This document shows, piece after piece, positions 17,133 to 25,763 of a stretch of 64,000 nt of DNA. The stretch covers positions 1 through 64,000 of the forward strand of contig NZ_LACH01000073.1 in the NCBI RefSeq assembly GCF_000968015.1. Reading direction: 5' to 3'. Position 1 is the first letter of the stretch; every line of letters starts with the position of its first letter. Source of the DNA: Pseudomonas fluorescens (GTDB taxonomy: Bacteria; Pseudomonadota; Gammaproteobacteria; Pseudomonadales; Pseudomonadaceae). The notes under the pieces are model-generated. The model saw only the letters and a program-made list of their open reading frames with translations, did no database searches and was not told the DNA's origin. Position numbers and translations under genes: made by a program.

Positions 17133-17165
17133 CCGCTGTAGGAGCAAAGCTTGCTCGCGATGAAC
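17133..17165. repeat. REP palindrome
   Basis: CGCTGTAGGAGCAAAGCTTG then CTCGCGATGAACG, a Pseudomonas REP variant with the AGC-TTGCTCGCGA core, between the toxin-antitoxin promoter and the DUF6124 gene inside cargo 2. Confidence 0.75.
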
Positions 17166-17239
17166 GAATACGCGGTATCCCAAGCCGGAAACAAAACCCA
17201 ATCACCAGTCAGCAGCGGCAACAAACACCGAGAAAACTA

Positions 17240-17280
17240 TGGCGAGGGAGCGTGCTCCCGCTGGGCCGCGCAGCGGCCCC
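17240..17280. repeat. second REP-family palindrome
   Basis: GGCGAGGGAGCGTGCTCCCG followed by CTGGGCCGCGCAGCGGCCCC: two adjacent hairpins (GGGAGC/GCTCCC and GGGCCGC/GCGGCCC). This is another Pseudomonas intergenic repeat class, 60 bp from the end of the DUF6124 gene and well placed to end its transcript. Confidence 0.7.
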
Positions 17281-17339
17281 CAAACGGGGACAACTGTCCA
17301 ACCCAACGTCAGTTACCCACTCACCACAGCAGACCGCAC

Positions 17340-17699
17340 TTACGCAGGTGGTTCGATCAGATCCAGCAATCGGTTTGCCGTGACTTCAGCCAGCATGACG
17401 TTATTGGCAATGCCCAACAGGGAATAGCGCGAACCACCATCCAAGCGGTCCACCAACTCGTGGACCATCACATCAATCGAGGCCAGGGTTTCGACCAGAT
17501 GCACCGCAAGGGTTTCGGCCGTGGCCTCTGCGTCCACGGAAAACAGGGTGCTGCGTGTTCGCGCGGTGGCTTTGATGTCGGCAATCGACGGGAAGTGGAA
17601 GTTCAGAGCCCGCTCGGCGGCTTCGTTGAGCTTCTTTGAATCGGGTTCGTACGGAGAGACCGGATCGGTGTCCGGCGGGTTCGGTGTGACCTTGAACAT
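17340..17699 (-). CDS. DUF6124 family protein, copy 1
   Basis: 119 residues. It opens MFKVTPNPPDTDP and ends in a helical bundle (about 60-115), the DUF6124 plan seen in many small Pseudomonas proteins of unknown function. A paralogue with the same MFKVTPNPP opening lies at 34932. Both are preceded by the same long conserved leader, so they are probably controlled alike at the RNA level. Confidence 0.85.
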   Translation of the reverse strand: MFKVTPNPPDTDPVSPYEPDSKKLNEAAERALNFHFPSIADIKATARTRSTLFSVDAEATAETLAVHLVETLASIDVMVHELVDRLDGGSRYSLLGIANNVMLAEVTANRLLDLIEPPA

Positions 17700-17749
17700 A
17701 TTCAGTACTCCAGATTTGGAGCCGTCACCGAGTCGCTGCTAAACGAATG

Positions 17750-18014
17750 TATGGTGGCAGCTGTGCGCAGGTTAGCAGACCGGGGAGTACGATACCGGCG
17801 CGCCCGAGAGCGCCCTGCGCGCAGCTACCAAGAAGTGCAGGCATGAAATGACCTGACTGTCTGGATGCAGATGCGCTTCGTAAACCACGGGCTGCTAAAC
17901 CCGATCACTGATGGGCAGTGACAGGAATCAAGTTACCGAGTGACCCCAAGGCGCACAAGCCGGCGGATTCTGGCGCAGCCGTAGGCAACGGCGCAAGGTC
18001 TTGTAGCTTTCAGG
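17750..18014 (-). ncRNA. structured leader RNA upstream of DUF6124, copy A
   Basis: About 265 nt of conserved leader in front of the DUF6124 gene, closely related to 34628-34931 and 34120-34365. Read on the minus strand it contains a CACTG-CAGTG hairpin (17920-17906), a CGGGTTTAGCAGCCC block, and a long-range stem joining 17829-17814 with 17771-17753. The stem's bases differ from the other copies but pairing is kept. No open reading frame fits it. Probably a cis-acting regulatory RNA. Confidence 0.6.
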
Positions 18015-18117
18015 AAGTAACCCTGAGGTCGCTTAAACAAATCCCAATCTGCGACGTTTAATGGGCGCGCACCGCTTCCTACAGCGCAAAGAGTATAACT
18101 CCCGAGTTAACTTTCAT

Positions 18118-19137
18118 TTAATGGGAGTTGCGCGCCATTCGTTCATTATTCAGTTTAATTAACTCTTCAGCCTTGACTTCTTCCAGCCCAAAAAAAGCCA
18201 TATCGTTAAAACCTTTTGACATGTGTTTTGCCAGCCCGCCAAAATAGTTTTTACCCAAAGGTTTCAATAGAGAATATTTTTCGACGTAATATTTTAGATC
18301 TGCACCGTAAGGGCCAAGACAATTTATTTGTAGTAGCGCCATTTCCGACTCACTAAGCTGCGCCCGCACTATGTTGGTGTAATTCCTTTTGCGCCGGTAA
18401 TTCCCGAAAAACCCATTATCACCCCTGAGAAGGGAGCCGAAGCTAATGATGTCTACTGGTAGATCCTGAGTATCATCTATCATTTTCATAATCCAGTATA
18501 GATTTCGAAAATAATGACCAGTCGAACTGACTCTCTCCTTGCAAAACTTTGAAATTTCGTTATGTAGCTCTGTGTCGGTCAGTAGTTCTATATTAAGGTT
18601 TCCTATCTTGTAAACATTGGTTTCTTTAAAGCTTCTCACAATTACGTTTATTGCATCTCGCCCCTCGCAACCAGCACTCATTCCACCCGCTGACTTGATA
18701 TCCGCAAGTATCTTCGCATGCACGTCCAGCATACCGAACAGCGTCGACTCGAACATCTGCCTAGAATAAACAGCTGTTTGCTGTCTTTGCTCTTGTGTTG
18801 CCATTTTGGCCTCTAGCTGGGCAGCTTTCATCTCTGCTCGCTGTAAAGCCATGGTTTTCAGAACCGCCATCAATGCTAGAAAACTCAAAAGAGGATTTAA
18901 AAATCCACCTGCAAAATCACCTAGCTGTCCCCAATAGCTCGCGGTGTCGTGATTGACGACCGCTAAGTTAGGGATATCAACGGCCTCGAAAAAATGTAGG
19001 TATAGAGTACCAAACACGCCACCGCAAGCAACGACCGCAAGGAGTGCCACACCAACAAAGAAGCGGTTTTCCTTTATATATTCAACAAGCGACTCTAAAG
19101 CACTCTCACAATACCAGTAAGCATTTCGAAACGACAT
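18118..19137 (-). CDS. putAbiC-like abortive infection membrane protein
   Basis: 339 residues starting MSFRNAYWY behind GGAG. Two transmembrane segments (about 25-45 and 68-92, the latter in GQLGDFAGGFLNPLLSFLALMA) are followed by a coiled coil (about 98-120) and a soluble domain. The GDFAGGFLNPLLSF stretch and the later YSRQMFESTLFGMLDVH and YFRNLYWIMKMID segments match the family named putative phage abortive infection protein. It would sense infection at the membrane, but the mechanism is not known. It stands alone on the minus strand in cargo 2. The 216 bp between this gene's start and 19454 hold no gene. Confidence 0.8.
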   Translation of the reverse strand: MSFRNAYWYCESALESLVEYIKENRFFVGVALLAVVACGGVFGTLYLHFFEAVDIPNLAVVNHDTASYWGQLGDFAGGFLNPLLSFLALMAVLKTMALQRAEMKAAQLEAKMATQEQRQQTAVYSRQMFESTLFGMLDVHAKILADIKSAGGMSAGCEGRDAINVIVRSFKETNVYKIGNLNIELLTDTELHNEISKFCKERVSSTGHYFRNLYWIMKMIDDTQDLPVDIISFGSLLRGDNGFFGNYRRKRNYTNIVRAQLSESEMALLQINCLGPYGADLKYYVEKYSLLKPLGKNYFGGLAKHMSKGFNDMAFFGLEEVKAEELIKLNNERMARNSH

Positions 19138-19453
19138 AAGTGCTCCATAACATCCGCAGAAATATCCCGCCAATCCTGTGCTGCCTATTAGGGTTGTAAA
19201 ATTGGTGACTGGCGCCTCCACATGATGGCATATTGCCAATTATGCCAGCAACATCTGGCTACTTGCCGTTCCATCCTACTGCTATCCCAGGTCGCCATCT
19301 GTGTTGATCGGACTACCAGCCCTTGGTAACGCTCTAGTACGCTCAAAACCGATCATGATGAAAAGAACTGGCGCGGTACAGTCGAGAAAGCTCGAAAAAG
19401 TGCTGCAAAGGCTTTATAAAATGAGCTCACGCGTATTTATAGGGAGATTCACC

Positions 19454-19855
19454 ATGCCGATTGAAGGTTTCCGCTCTGAATGGTTCACCGTTGGCAGGCA
19501 CCGTGTTCACCTGGAAGCCCGAGCAAGCTTCCCGGATGACGACCACAAATTTATCGCCACCGTAGCTGCCAAGACCATTGACCACCACAGCACGCAAGCC
19601 CGTTTAGTCAGAGTTTATTTCGATGACAAGGCATGCATTTATGCCGTCGACATAGCCACGACGGAAGAAGCGGACAAGGCATTGGAACCGCGAATTACTG
19701 AGATCCTGCAATCCATCTTTGATTCCGGCAACTACTACTGTGACGTTGCCGTGGTCGATAAAGGTGATGAGTCATCCGATCATTACCACCATATGGAACA
19801 CCTGAGTGTGGCCGTCGGTATCGCAACTGATCGTTGGGCCAAGGCGCCAAAGTAG
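19454..19855 (+). CDS. hypothetical protein (cargo 2)
   Basis: 133 residues starting MPIEGFRSEW, chosen because AGGGAG lies 7 bp before it; an upstream in-frame extension has no ribosome site. Mixed alpha/beta, acidic, with a histidine-rich stretch near residue 115 (DHYHHMEH). No family recognised. A strong terminator follows, so it is its own transcript. Confidence 0.6.
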   Translation: MPIEGFRSEWFTVGRHRVHLEARASFPDDDHKFIATVAAKTIDHHSTQARLVRVYFDDKACIYAVDIATTEEADKALEPRITEILQSIFDSGNYYCDVAVVDKGDESSDHYHHMEHLSVAVGIATDRWAKAPK

Positions 19856-19868
19856 CATTCTCTTTTTA

Positions 19869-19896
19869 AGCGGCTCGGAATGGGCCGCTTTTTTTC
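19869..19896 (+). terminator. rho-independent terminator
   Basis: AAGCGGC-TCGGAATG-GGCCGCTT followed by a run of T. GC-rich stem plus U-tract, 14 bp after the 19454-19855 gene. Confidence 0.88.
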
Positions 19897-19921
19897 ACGT
19901 CGGACAGAGGGATAACGCCAA

Positions 19922-20737
19922 ATGAATCACTCCATGAACAAAATGGAGGAGGAAGTAGTTTATCTACTTGCGGTGATTGAGCTCATCCGGTCAATGGTCA
20001 ACTACGAGATCATGAAGGTGGTGGGAGAAGGAGACCATACGAACGTCGTGTTCAAAACAATGACGCACAAACAGTTCTTTGCTATCGCACTGGTGGACTT
20101 TCTTTCTCCAACAGATTCGAGGGCTCCTGTACCTGCGAAGCGCTACCTAGCCGCATTGAGAGCCGTGGCTAAGGAGCCAAGCTTCGATGTGAACGGGTCA
20201 GTGCAAGATCTTGAAGATGCAGTGAGCACTTTTACCGATTGGCTAAACACAGAAGCCACCGTCGAGTTCTGGTTGCCCTCGATAAACCGTCAAGTCGAGC
20301 TTCGCGTCCCCAGATACATGCTTTTAAAGATTGACGGGAACATTTCAAAACACAATTTTTTACGTTCCGTCGATGTCGCTAATGAGTTGCAGGGGCACCT
20401 GAGTAAGGCTGGTGTGCACGTCGAACTGTTCCAAGCAATGTTGGCCCAGCAAGAAATTTACGACATCATTCATGATGATTTCAGTGCTTATCATGCAAGC
20501 ACGATCGCGGAATTTCTAAATGGCCTCTATTGGGGAATACAGAATTATCTAAATCCTGAGTACTCACGCAGCTTTACGCCAGAGGGAGGCGACTTACCGA
20601 GGTACAGTTTCCAATACCCCACAGCACTTGAAGATCCCTATGCCAAAACCTGCTATTGGAACCTAATGAATCATGTTCACTCCGGACCGATATTCGAGCC
20701 ATTTACAGTAACTCGCCACCTCAAGGGCAAGTACTAA
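19922..20737 (+). CDS. hypothetical protein next to Mrr-like nuclease
   Basis: 271 residues, GAGGG site 9 bp before ATG. Largely helical, with no transmembrane segment or catalytic motif that I can name. It lies 64 bp before an Mrr-like nuclease gene in the same direction, between a terminator and that gene, which suggests a two-gene unit. It could be the recognition or regulatory partner of the nuclease, but this is inference from neighbourhood only. Confidence 0.7.
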   Translation: MNHSMNKMEEEVVYLLAVIELIRSMVNYEIMKVVGEGDHTNVVFKTMTHKQFFAIALVDFLSPTDSRAPVPAKRYLAALRAVAKEPSFDVNGSVQDLEDAVSTFTDWLNTEATVEFWLPSINRQVELRVPRYMLLKIDGNISKHNFLRSVDVANELQGHLSKAGVHVELFQAMLAQQEIYDIIHDDFSAYHASTIAEFLNGLYWGIQNYLNPEYSRSFTPEGGDLPRYSFQYPTALEDPYAKTCYWNLMNHVHSGPIFEPFTVTRHLKGKY

Positions 20738-20801
20738 GCGCACCGAAAATAAATCCGTCATCTTTTTGACCTTTACTTGCAAACCGCTGGAGCGGATGCC
20801 A

Positions 20802-21341
20802 ATGGACGATAGGTACCCACAATTAACGCTTACGCCTATTGAGTTTGAGCGTCATGTGCGCTCCATGCTCGATGCGATGGGGCACTCGATTCTCGAGTAC
20901 CGATCGGAGCATCGGGAAGTCATTCAAGGGGTAGATGGTGAATACGAAATCGACGTGTCTGTTCGATTCCATTACTTAGGGATGGAATTCTTGATTCTTG
21001 TTGAGTGTAAACACTACAAGAGCTCCGTGAAGCGGGAGACGCTCCAAGCACTTTACGACAAGATGCGTTCGGTGGGGGCTCAGAAATGTGCTTTATTCAC
21101 GACGTCTGGTTTTCAATCCGGCGCTCTGAAATATGCAGAAATTCACAAGATTGCCACGGTTAAAGTCGTGGATGGTCGGAGTACTTATTTTACCAAGTCG
21201 TTGGGCGCTCAACTGATCGAGCCGCCGCCATGGGCGAATATTCCGCTTGTTTCCGGCTGGCTAATTGACGGCGATCATTTCTCAATTGTTTCTGAGGGGC
21301 ACGGGGAGTTTCTTGAACGTTACCTTTTTACTGACATTTAG
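20802..21341 (+). CDS. Mrr-like restriction endonuclease
   Basis: 179 residues. The PD-(D/E)xK nuclease core is clear: GEYEIDVSVRF (acidic D), FLILVECKHYKS (ExK) and a following helix with LQALYDKMRSVGAQKCALFTTSGF. This is the Mrr_cat/restriction endonuclease type IV pattern. Mrr proteins cut modified or foreign DNA. There is no separate DNA-binding domain; the C-terminal 60 residues are unassigned. The start is between ATG 20796 and 20802; I use 20802, 9 bp from GGAG. Confidence 0.78.
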   Translation: MDDRYPQLTLTPIEFERHVRSMLDAMGHSILEYRSEHREVIQGVDGEYEIDVSVRFHYLGMEFLILVECKHYKSSVKRETLQALYDKMRSVGAQKCALFTTSGFQSGALKYAEIHKIATVKVVDGRSTYFTKSLGAQLIEPPPWANIPLVSGWLIDGDHFSIVSEGHGEFLERYLFTDI

Positions 21342-21511
21342 ACGTAGTCTGGATCTATTGCGAGCCTGAGGCACCACTCGATCAAGAGGTAAAGGTAACA
21401 CCTAAAGAATGGACGCTCACCACATAGAGTCAAAGTGCCACTCATTGCCACTCCCAATCCCGCCTGTCACCCTGCGCCCGTTCATCAAGGATCGGAACAA
21501 GGAATCAAGGA

Positions 21512-22708
21512 TTGAGTGGTTACGTACCCAACCCGCCCAAGGGTTATCGCAACAGCGGTGTTGAACCCGTTGATACTAGCGCTCAGCACTGGGCGCAATA
21601 CAAAGACCTCCCACCCAAGCCAGACGCAAAGCCCAACCCTCTAGGCTGTGTGTTTGCCAAGAGCTGTAACCTGCCGGACGGGGAAATCAATCACAAGAAT
21701 CCAGCCGGGTTTGTGCCTGTTGAGAAACTGGCCGACTACGGGCTGTGGGCAGTGCTTGGCACCGGGGCGGCGATAACCGCCCAAGGCACCCCACTGCAAA
21801 TGGTGGGCGGTTCTGCTACTGGCAGTGCAATTGCTGAACGTCTTGGTGGATCACTCTCACTCACTTTGCTAAAAGGGTCAGGCGTTGTTGCTGCTGGCTT
21901 TGCGACGGGCATTGTTGGGATGCTGATACCGAACACCAGCATTTCGCCCGACAGCGCCTTCTACACCAACGATCAATACGCGACGCTTGAAGCTGGTCGC
22001 ACCCGTGTACGCATCAACGTAAAGACTTTGCCGGATGGCTCCATTAACGCGTACGGCTTCTACACGGGCGGTAAAACGGACTGGGAAAAGGTCCGTGTCA
22101 TTGAGGGCGCCAAGGACGGTGATAAATTCGTTGCTGACATCGGCAACGGGATTGGGCTCACCTGGACGCCAGCGGCAAGCCCAGACGGTGTACTGGGTAT
22201 TCCTGCACTGGAAGGCGCTCCACAGTTGCCACCGGTATGGGTATATCCGCCCACAGCCCAATCTGACACGTTGCTGGAAAACCCAGAACATCCTCCTGAA
22301 TTCCAAGATGCAATTATCTGGTTCCCTAACTCGGGTATTCAGCCCATCTACATTGTGCTCAGCACACAGCTAGAGAAGAACAAGAAGAAGGGTAAAGCCT
22401 TCGAAGAGACATCTTACGGGGAATACAGCAACACCAAGCCCGAAGCCGCCCGCGAGGTGACGCTTAAAACCGACTCGGGTGTTCGGACGCGTATTGATAT
22501 GATGGGACGAGACACGGATGGCGAGATTTCATGTGTTGAATGCAAGTCATCTGATACCGCACCACTGACCAAAAATCAGAAAGCCGCCTTCCCTGAAATT
22601 GAAAAAACGGGTGCTACCGTTGTCGGTAAAGGTAAACCCGGCTTCCCCGGAGGCACCAAAATACCCCCCACCAGAGTCGAAATCCTTCGACCTGATCCGA
22701 CCCTCTGA
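21512..22708 (+). CDS. pyocin S-type nuclease toxin
   Basis: 398 residues. The N-terminal segment resembles the common start of Pseudomonas S-type pyocin-domain proteins (NPPKGYRNSGVEP, CVFAKSCNLPDGEINHKNPAGFVPV). A glycine-rich hydrophobic stretch (about 75-145), the pyocin_S domain (about 148-280), and a C-terminal PD-(D/E)xK-like nuclease (about 290-398; RIDMMGRDTDGEISCVECKSS) follow. No receptor-binding domain is present. The start is TTG 21512; no ATG occurs in the open frame upstream. The immunity gene follows 10 bp later. Delivery route unknown. Confidence 0.8.
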   Translation: MSGYVPNPPKGYRNSGVEPVDTSAQHWAQYKDLPPKPDAKPNPLGCVFAKSCNLPDGEINHKNPAGFVPVEKLADYGLWAVLGTGAAITAQGTPLQMVGGSATGSAIAERLGGSLSLTLLKGSGVVAAGFATGIVGMLIPNTSISPDSAFYTNDQYATLEAGRTRVRINVKTLPDGSINAYGFYTGGKTDWEKVRVIEGAKDGDKFVADIGNGIGLTWTPAASPDGVLGIPALEGAPQLPPVWVYPPTAQSDTLLENPEHPPEFQDAIIWFPNSGIQPIYIVLSTQLEKNKKKGKAFEETSYGEYSNTKPEAAREVTLKTDSGVRTRIDMMGRDTDGEISCVECKSSDTAPLTKNQKAAFPEIEKTGATVVGKGKPGFPGGTKIPPTRVEILRPDPTL

Positions 22709-22718
22709 GGGAGCAGAC

Positions 22719-23075
22719 ATGTCCATCGTAGAAACGAAAGTCGTCGATATCATTGCAGTACCCGAGTGGGAGCCCGACCACGTTATCCTGGTCATTACCG
22801 ACCACCTCGAATGGGGCGATAAAGCCCAACAGGGCGAGCACCTGCTATTGCTTCAAGAGAAAATCAACACCTACATCGCCTTCATCGAAAGCGGCCAACT
22901 ACTAGAGGACTATCCGCCCTCCAAGGGCAAGTCGCCCATCATCCGAGTTAACGGTCTGTATGAGCTCCCCGAGCAAGGCGAGTTCTTCATCGACCGCGTG
23001 ACCGAGGTGTTGAAGGGCGTAGGCATTGGAATGGAGTTCGTACTTAAAGCCGACGAAGCAATACGCAACATGTGA
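22719..23075 (+). CDS. immunity protein (DUF6572-like)
   Basis: 118 residues starting MSIVETKVVD, with a GGGAG site that overlaps the end of the toxin gene. The sequence DHVILVITDHLEWGDK and EHLLLLQEKINTYIAFIESGQL fits the small DUF6572 proteins that follow nuclease toxins. Acidic, as expected for a protein that covers a nuclease active site. Its close spacing ensures that the producer is protected. The next 218 bp hold no gene. Confidence 0.75.
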   Translation: MSIVETKVVDIIAVPEWEPDHVILVITDHLEWGDKAQQGEHLLLLQEKINTYIAFIESGQLLEDYPPSKGKSPIIRVNGLYELPEQGEFFIDRVTEVLKGVGIGMEFVLKADEAIRNM

Positions 23076-23293
23076 CCGAAGTCGCGGCAAACACACTGGG
23101 CCATCCACCTGCCCAGGTGTTTCACGAATTGGACGACCAACAAAAAACCGCCTGCCTCTGAAGCGATATGAAGCCTTCCTCGCCCGAATGGCTCCGGTTC
23201 ATGGGGCAGTCAACGAAAGACCGTCGTAAAGACGTTATAAAGCCGGCACGACAGATCTAAAAGCACCATCCGGCCCCGACAACCTTAAGTTGA

Positions 23294-24604
23294 TCAATAG
23301 TCCCATTCACCATAGGGGTCTTGCTCGTAACGCCAATCCCTGATGACGGTGTCGCCGTTGATCACCAGCTGTTCGACCTCAAAGGTGACACAACCGATTT
23401 TGTGAGCCACCAGCGTATCGGGAACGTAGAGAACACCAGACGGGAAAGGACCGTTACTCCTGATCGGATCGTCATCGGTTCTCTCCTGATAGGGAATGCC
23501 GGCGAGCAAACGTGAAAACAAAGCAATGTTGATTCCATCCTGGTGCTGAACAGAGGCAAACATCACACCATCAATAGGCGGCTCAACCTGCGTAGAAAGG
23601 TACTCAGCAATCACTTGGGTAAATAGATATTCCTGATCTTGGTCGGGCGTGACCGGCGAACTGATTTTGCTGTGCAAGGTGCGAAGAAACTGCCTTCGTT
23701 TCATCTTCATTTGATAATCAGGGTCAAAACAGCTCATCGGCTCAGCATCGAATATGTTTTCCAACACACCGAAATCGAGTACGCGCGCATCCAGTAATAA
23801 TTGAAACGCCCCTGTTAGCACCATACCGCCCACCGAGGGGCGCAGCTCGGCGATACACGTGTCGCGATCAAAGGCGCCATAGAACACCGGTACGCCAACA
23901 GGGTTCATGCGTCCTGCTCGCGCCTTCTCCTTGGGCGGTGCCGCCAGCTCAGTCTCCGGGGATACAAGAATGTTCTTAGGATCAGAGGACGGCGGGCAAT
24001 AGCGTCCTCGGTACAGTTCCCAACCATCTTCCACTTCAAACAGTCGTACCACCTCTTGGTTGTTTTCGTCTTGAAGGTGATGAATACCTTCAAACAACCA
24101 ATCGAGGAACGCCTTACCGTGATCGTTAAAGAAACGGCTGCGGTGCATCACACCACTCTTGAATTCCTGCCATTTTTCCTCGACGTCTGTCGGTCGCATA
24201 CTGCGCCGCATGTACAGTGCATCCGCCTCAAAACGCGGTTCACCGTCTTCGGTACTGACCGTCAGCAACCCAACCAAGGTGGAAGTGAGGGGCCCCTCAC
24301 TGTTACAACAGAGCAGTTCCGCGACGGTAAAATCCAAGGGGTAACCAGCGTGGACATATTTGCCCAATCCCTGGGCACTGGCGGTGCGTATGACAGGACC
24401 TGTTCCATAGAAGTTGTCGAGAATACGTGCGACTTCATCCGCCAATTTTTCAACGGGCATGCAGGGCCGTATATGCTCACAGAACGAGCATCGTCCCATA
24501 TCGCACTCAGACGCGATGCGTTTCCGAAGAAAGCCATCCCCCACACATTCACCACACACAACGTCCACACCGTCTATCACATCACGCTCCTTGAAAGTGC
24601 CCAT
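23294..24604 (-). CDS. second long RES-domain protein
   Basis: 436 residues. An N-terminal cysteine cluster (CGECVGDGFL, then CSFCEH, likely zinc-binding) and a helical region to about 190 precede a RES domain with WELYRGRYCPP, VPVFYGAFDRDTCIAELRPSVGG and GVMFASV. The plan is that of the 414-residue protein at 14578 but the sequence is only distantly related. No antitoxin adjoins it. A C-terminal extension (about 375-436) lies beyond the RES fold. It is the last gene of cargo 2, convergent with the immunity gene. Confidence 0.8.
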   Translation of the reverse strand: MGTFKERDVIDGVDVVCGECVGDGFLRKRIASECDMGRCSFCEHIRPCMPVEKLADEVARILDNFYGTGPVIRTASAQGLGKYVHAGYPLDFTVAELLCCNSEGPLTSTLVGLLTVSTEDGEPRFEADALYMRRSMRPTDVEEKWQEFKSGVMHRSRFFNDHGKAFLDWLFEGIHHLQDENNQEVVRLFEVEDGWELYRGRYCPPSSDPKNILVSPETELAAPPKEKARAGRMNPVGVPVFYGAFDRDTCIAELRPSVGGMVLTGAFQLLLDARVLDFGVLENIFDAEPMSCFDPDYQMKMKRRQFLRTLHSKISSPVTPDQDQEYLFTQVIAEYLSTQVEPPIDGVMFASVQHQDGINIALFSRLLAGIPYQERTDDDPIRSNGPFPSGVLYVPDTLVAHKIGCVTFEVEQLVINGDTVIRDWRYEQDPYGEWDY

Positions 24605-24661
24605 TCGACACTCAGAGCTTGATCATCGCATCCGCAATAATCAGCACCAAGAACAACCCTA

Positions 24662-24679
24662 TAAACCCGATTAAAAGCC
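24662..24679 (+). promoter_or_regulatory. late promoter motif 2 (head/tail block)
   Basis: TAAACCCGATTAAAAGCC, identical over 18 bp to the copy at 8022. It lies 57 bp upstream of the protease gene and directly after cargo 2. Weak -10 (AACTGT near 24700). Presumed target of the Mor/C-like activator. Confidence 0.7.
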
Positions 24680-24735
24680 CGAACTCATCGAGCACCTGAA
24701 ACTGTGCGCATCATCTCCTTTACAGCGCGCCTCCC

Positions 24736-25755
24736 ATGAAACCCCTCCACATCTTCAAACCCGGCACCCACACCGCCATGTGCGGCGCCAGCTTCAACTT
24801 CACCGAATCCGACCTAACCGCCACCGTCGCCGCCTACAACCCCTCGCTCCACGAAGCCCCCATGGTCATCGGCCACCCCCAGCACGACGCCCCAGCCGCC
24901 GGCTGGATCAAATCCCTGTCGTCCACCGCCCAAGGCCTAATCGCCGAACCCCAACAAGTCGACGCCACCTTCGCCGAGCAAGTCGCCAAGGGCAGCTACA
25001 AAAAAATCTCCGCGTCCTTCTACCACCCAGACGCCGCCAACAACCCCGTGCCCGGCGTCTACTACCTGCGCCACGTCGGCTTCCTCGGCGCGCAACCACC
25101 ATCGGTGAAAGGCCTACGCCCCATCGAACTGGCGGACGGCGAACAAGGCGTCATCGAATTCAGCGACCACGGCCACTACCTCAGCGCCGACCTCTGGCGC
25201 CGCTTCCGCGAATGGCTCATCGGCCAATTCAACAAAGACACCGCCGACCAGGTCGCGCCCTCGTGGGCCATCGACAGCCTCGCCGAAACCGCCAGCCAGC
25301 CAGAACAGCCCCTGCAAACCGCCTTCTCAGACCCCACCCAAACCACACAGGTCACCCACATGCCCGAGCAAGACACCGCCGCCCTGGAGGCAGAAAACAA
25401 ACGCCTGAAGGCCGACATCGCCCAGCGTGATAGCGCGGCTCGCATGGCTGCGCAAAGCGCCATCCACACCGCCAGCGTCGACTACGCAGAGAAGCTGGTC
25501 GCGGCAGGCATGAAGCCCGTTCACGCGCCAACAATCATCGCCGCACTGGATTACGCAGAGTCGAGTGACACGCCCCTGGAGTTCGGCGAAACCGACGCTC
25601 GCCAACCCTTGAGCGAAGGCCTCAAAGCCCTCTTCAAAGACCTGGCTGGCGGGATCAACTTCGCCGAAGTCGCCACCAAATCCCGCGCTGACGACACCAC
25701 CAAACCAGCCACCAACCCCTTACTCGCCGACGCCGAAGCACGCGCCCAACGATAG
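24736..25755 (+). CDS. prohead protease/scaffold (Mu gpI-like)
   Basis: 339 residues. The first half (about 1-135) matches Mu gpI, the prohead maturation protease (HTAMCGASFNFTESDL, APMVIGHPQHDAPAAGWI, KKISASFYHP, PGVYYLRHVGFLGAQPPSVKGL). The second half (from MPEQDTAALEAENKRL, about 210) is a charged coiled coil, as in the overlapping scaffold protein Z of Mu, which is made from an internal start. MPEQDT at about 25360 may be that start. It processes and shapes the capsid. Confidence 0.88.
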   Translation: MKPLHIFKPGTHTAMCGASFNFTESDLTATVAAYNPSLHEAPMVIGHPQHDAPAAGWIKSLSSTAQGLIAEPQQVDATFAEQVAKGSYKKISASFYHPDAANNPVPGVYYLRHVGFLGAQPPSVKGLRPIELADGEQGVIEFSDHGHYLSADLWRRFREWLIGQFNKDTADQVAPSWAIDSLAETASQPEQPLQTAFSDPTQTTQVTHMPEQDTAALEAENKRLKADIAQRDSAARMAAQSAIHTASVDYAEKLVAAGMKPVHAPTIIAALDYAESSDTPLEFGETDARQPLSEGLKALFKDLAGGINFAEVATKSRADDTTKPATNPLLADAEARAQR

Positions 25756-25763
25756 GAGTCACC

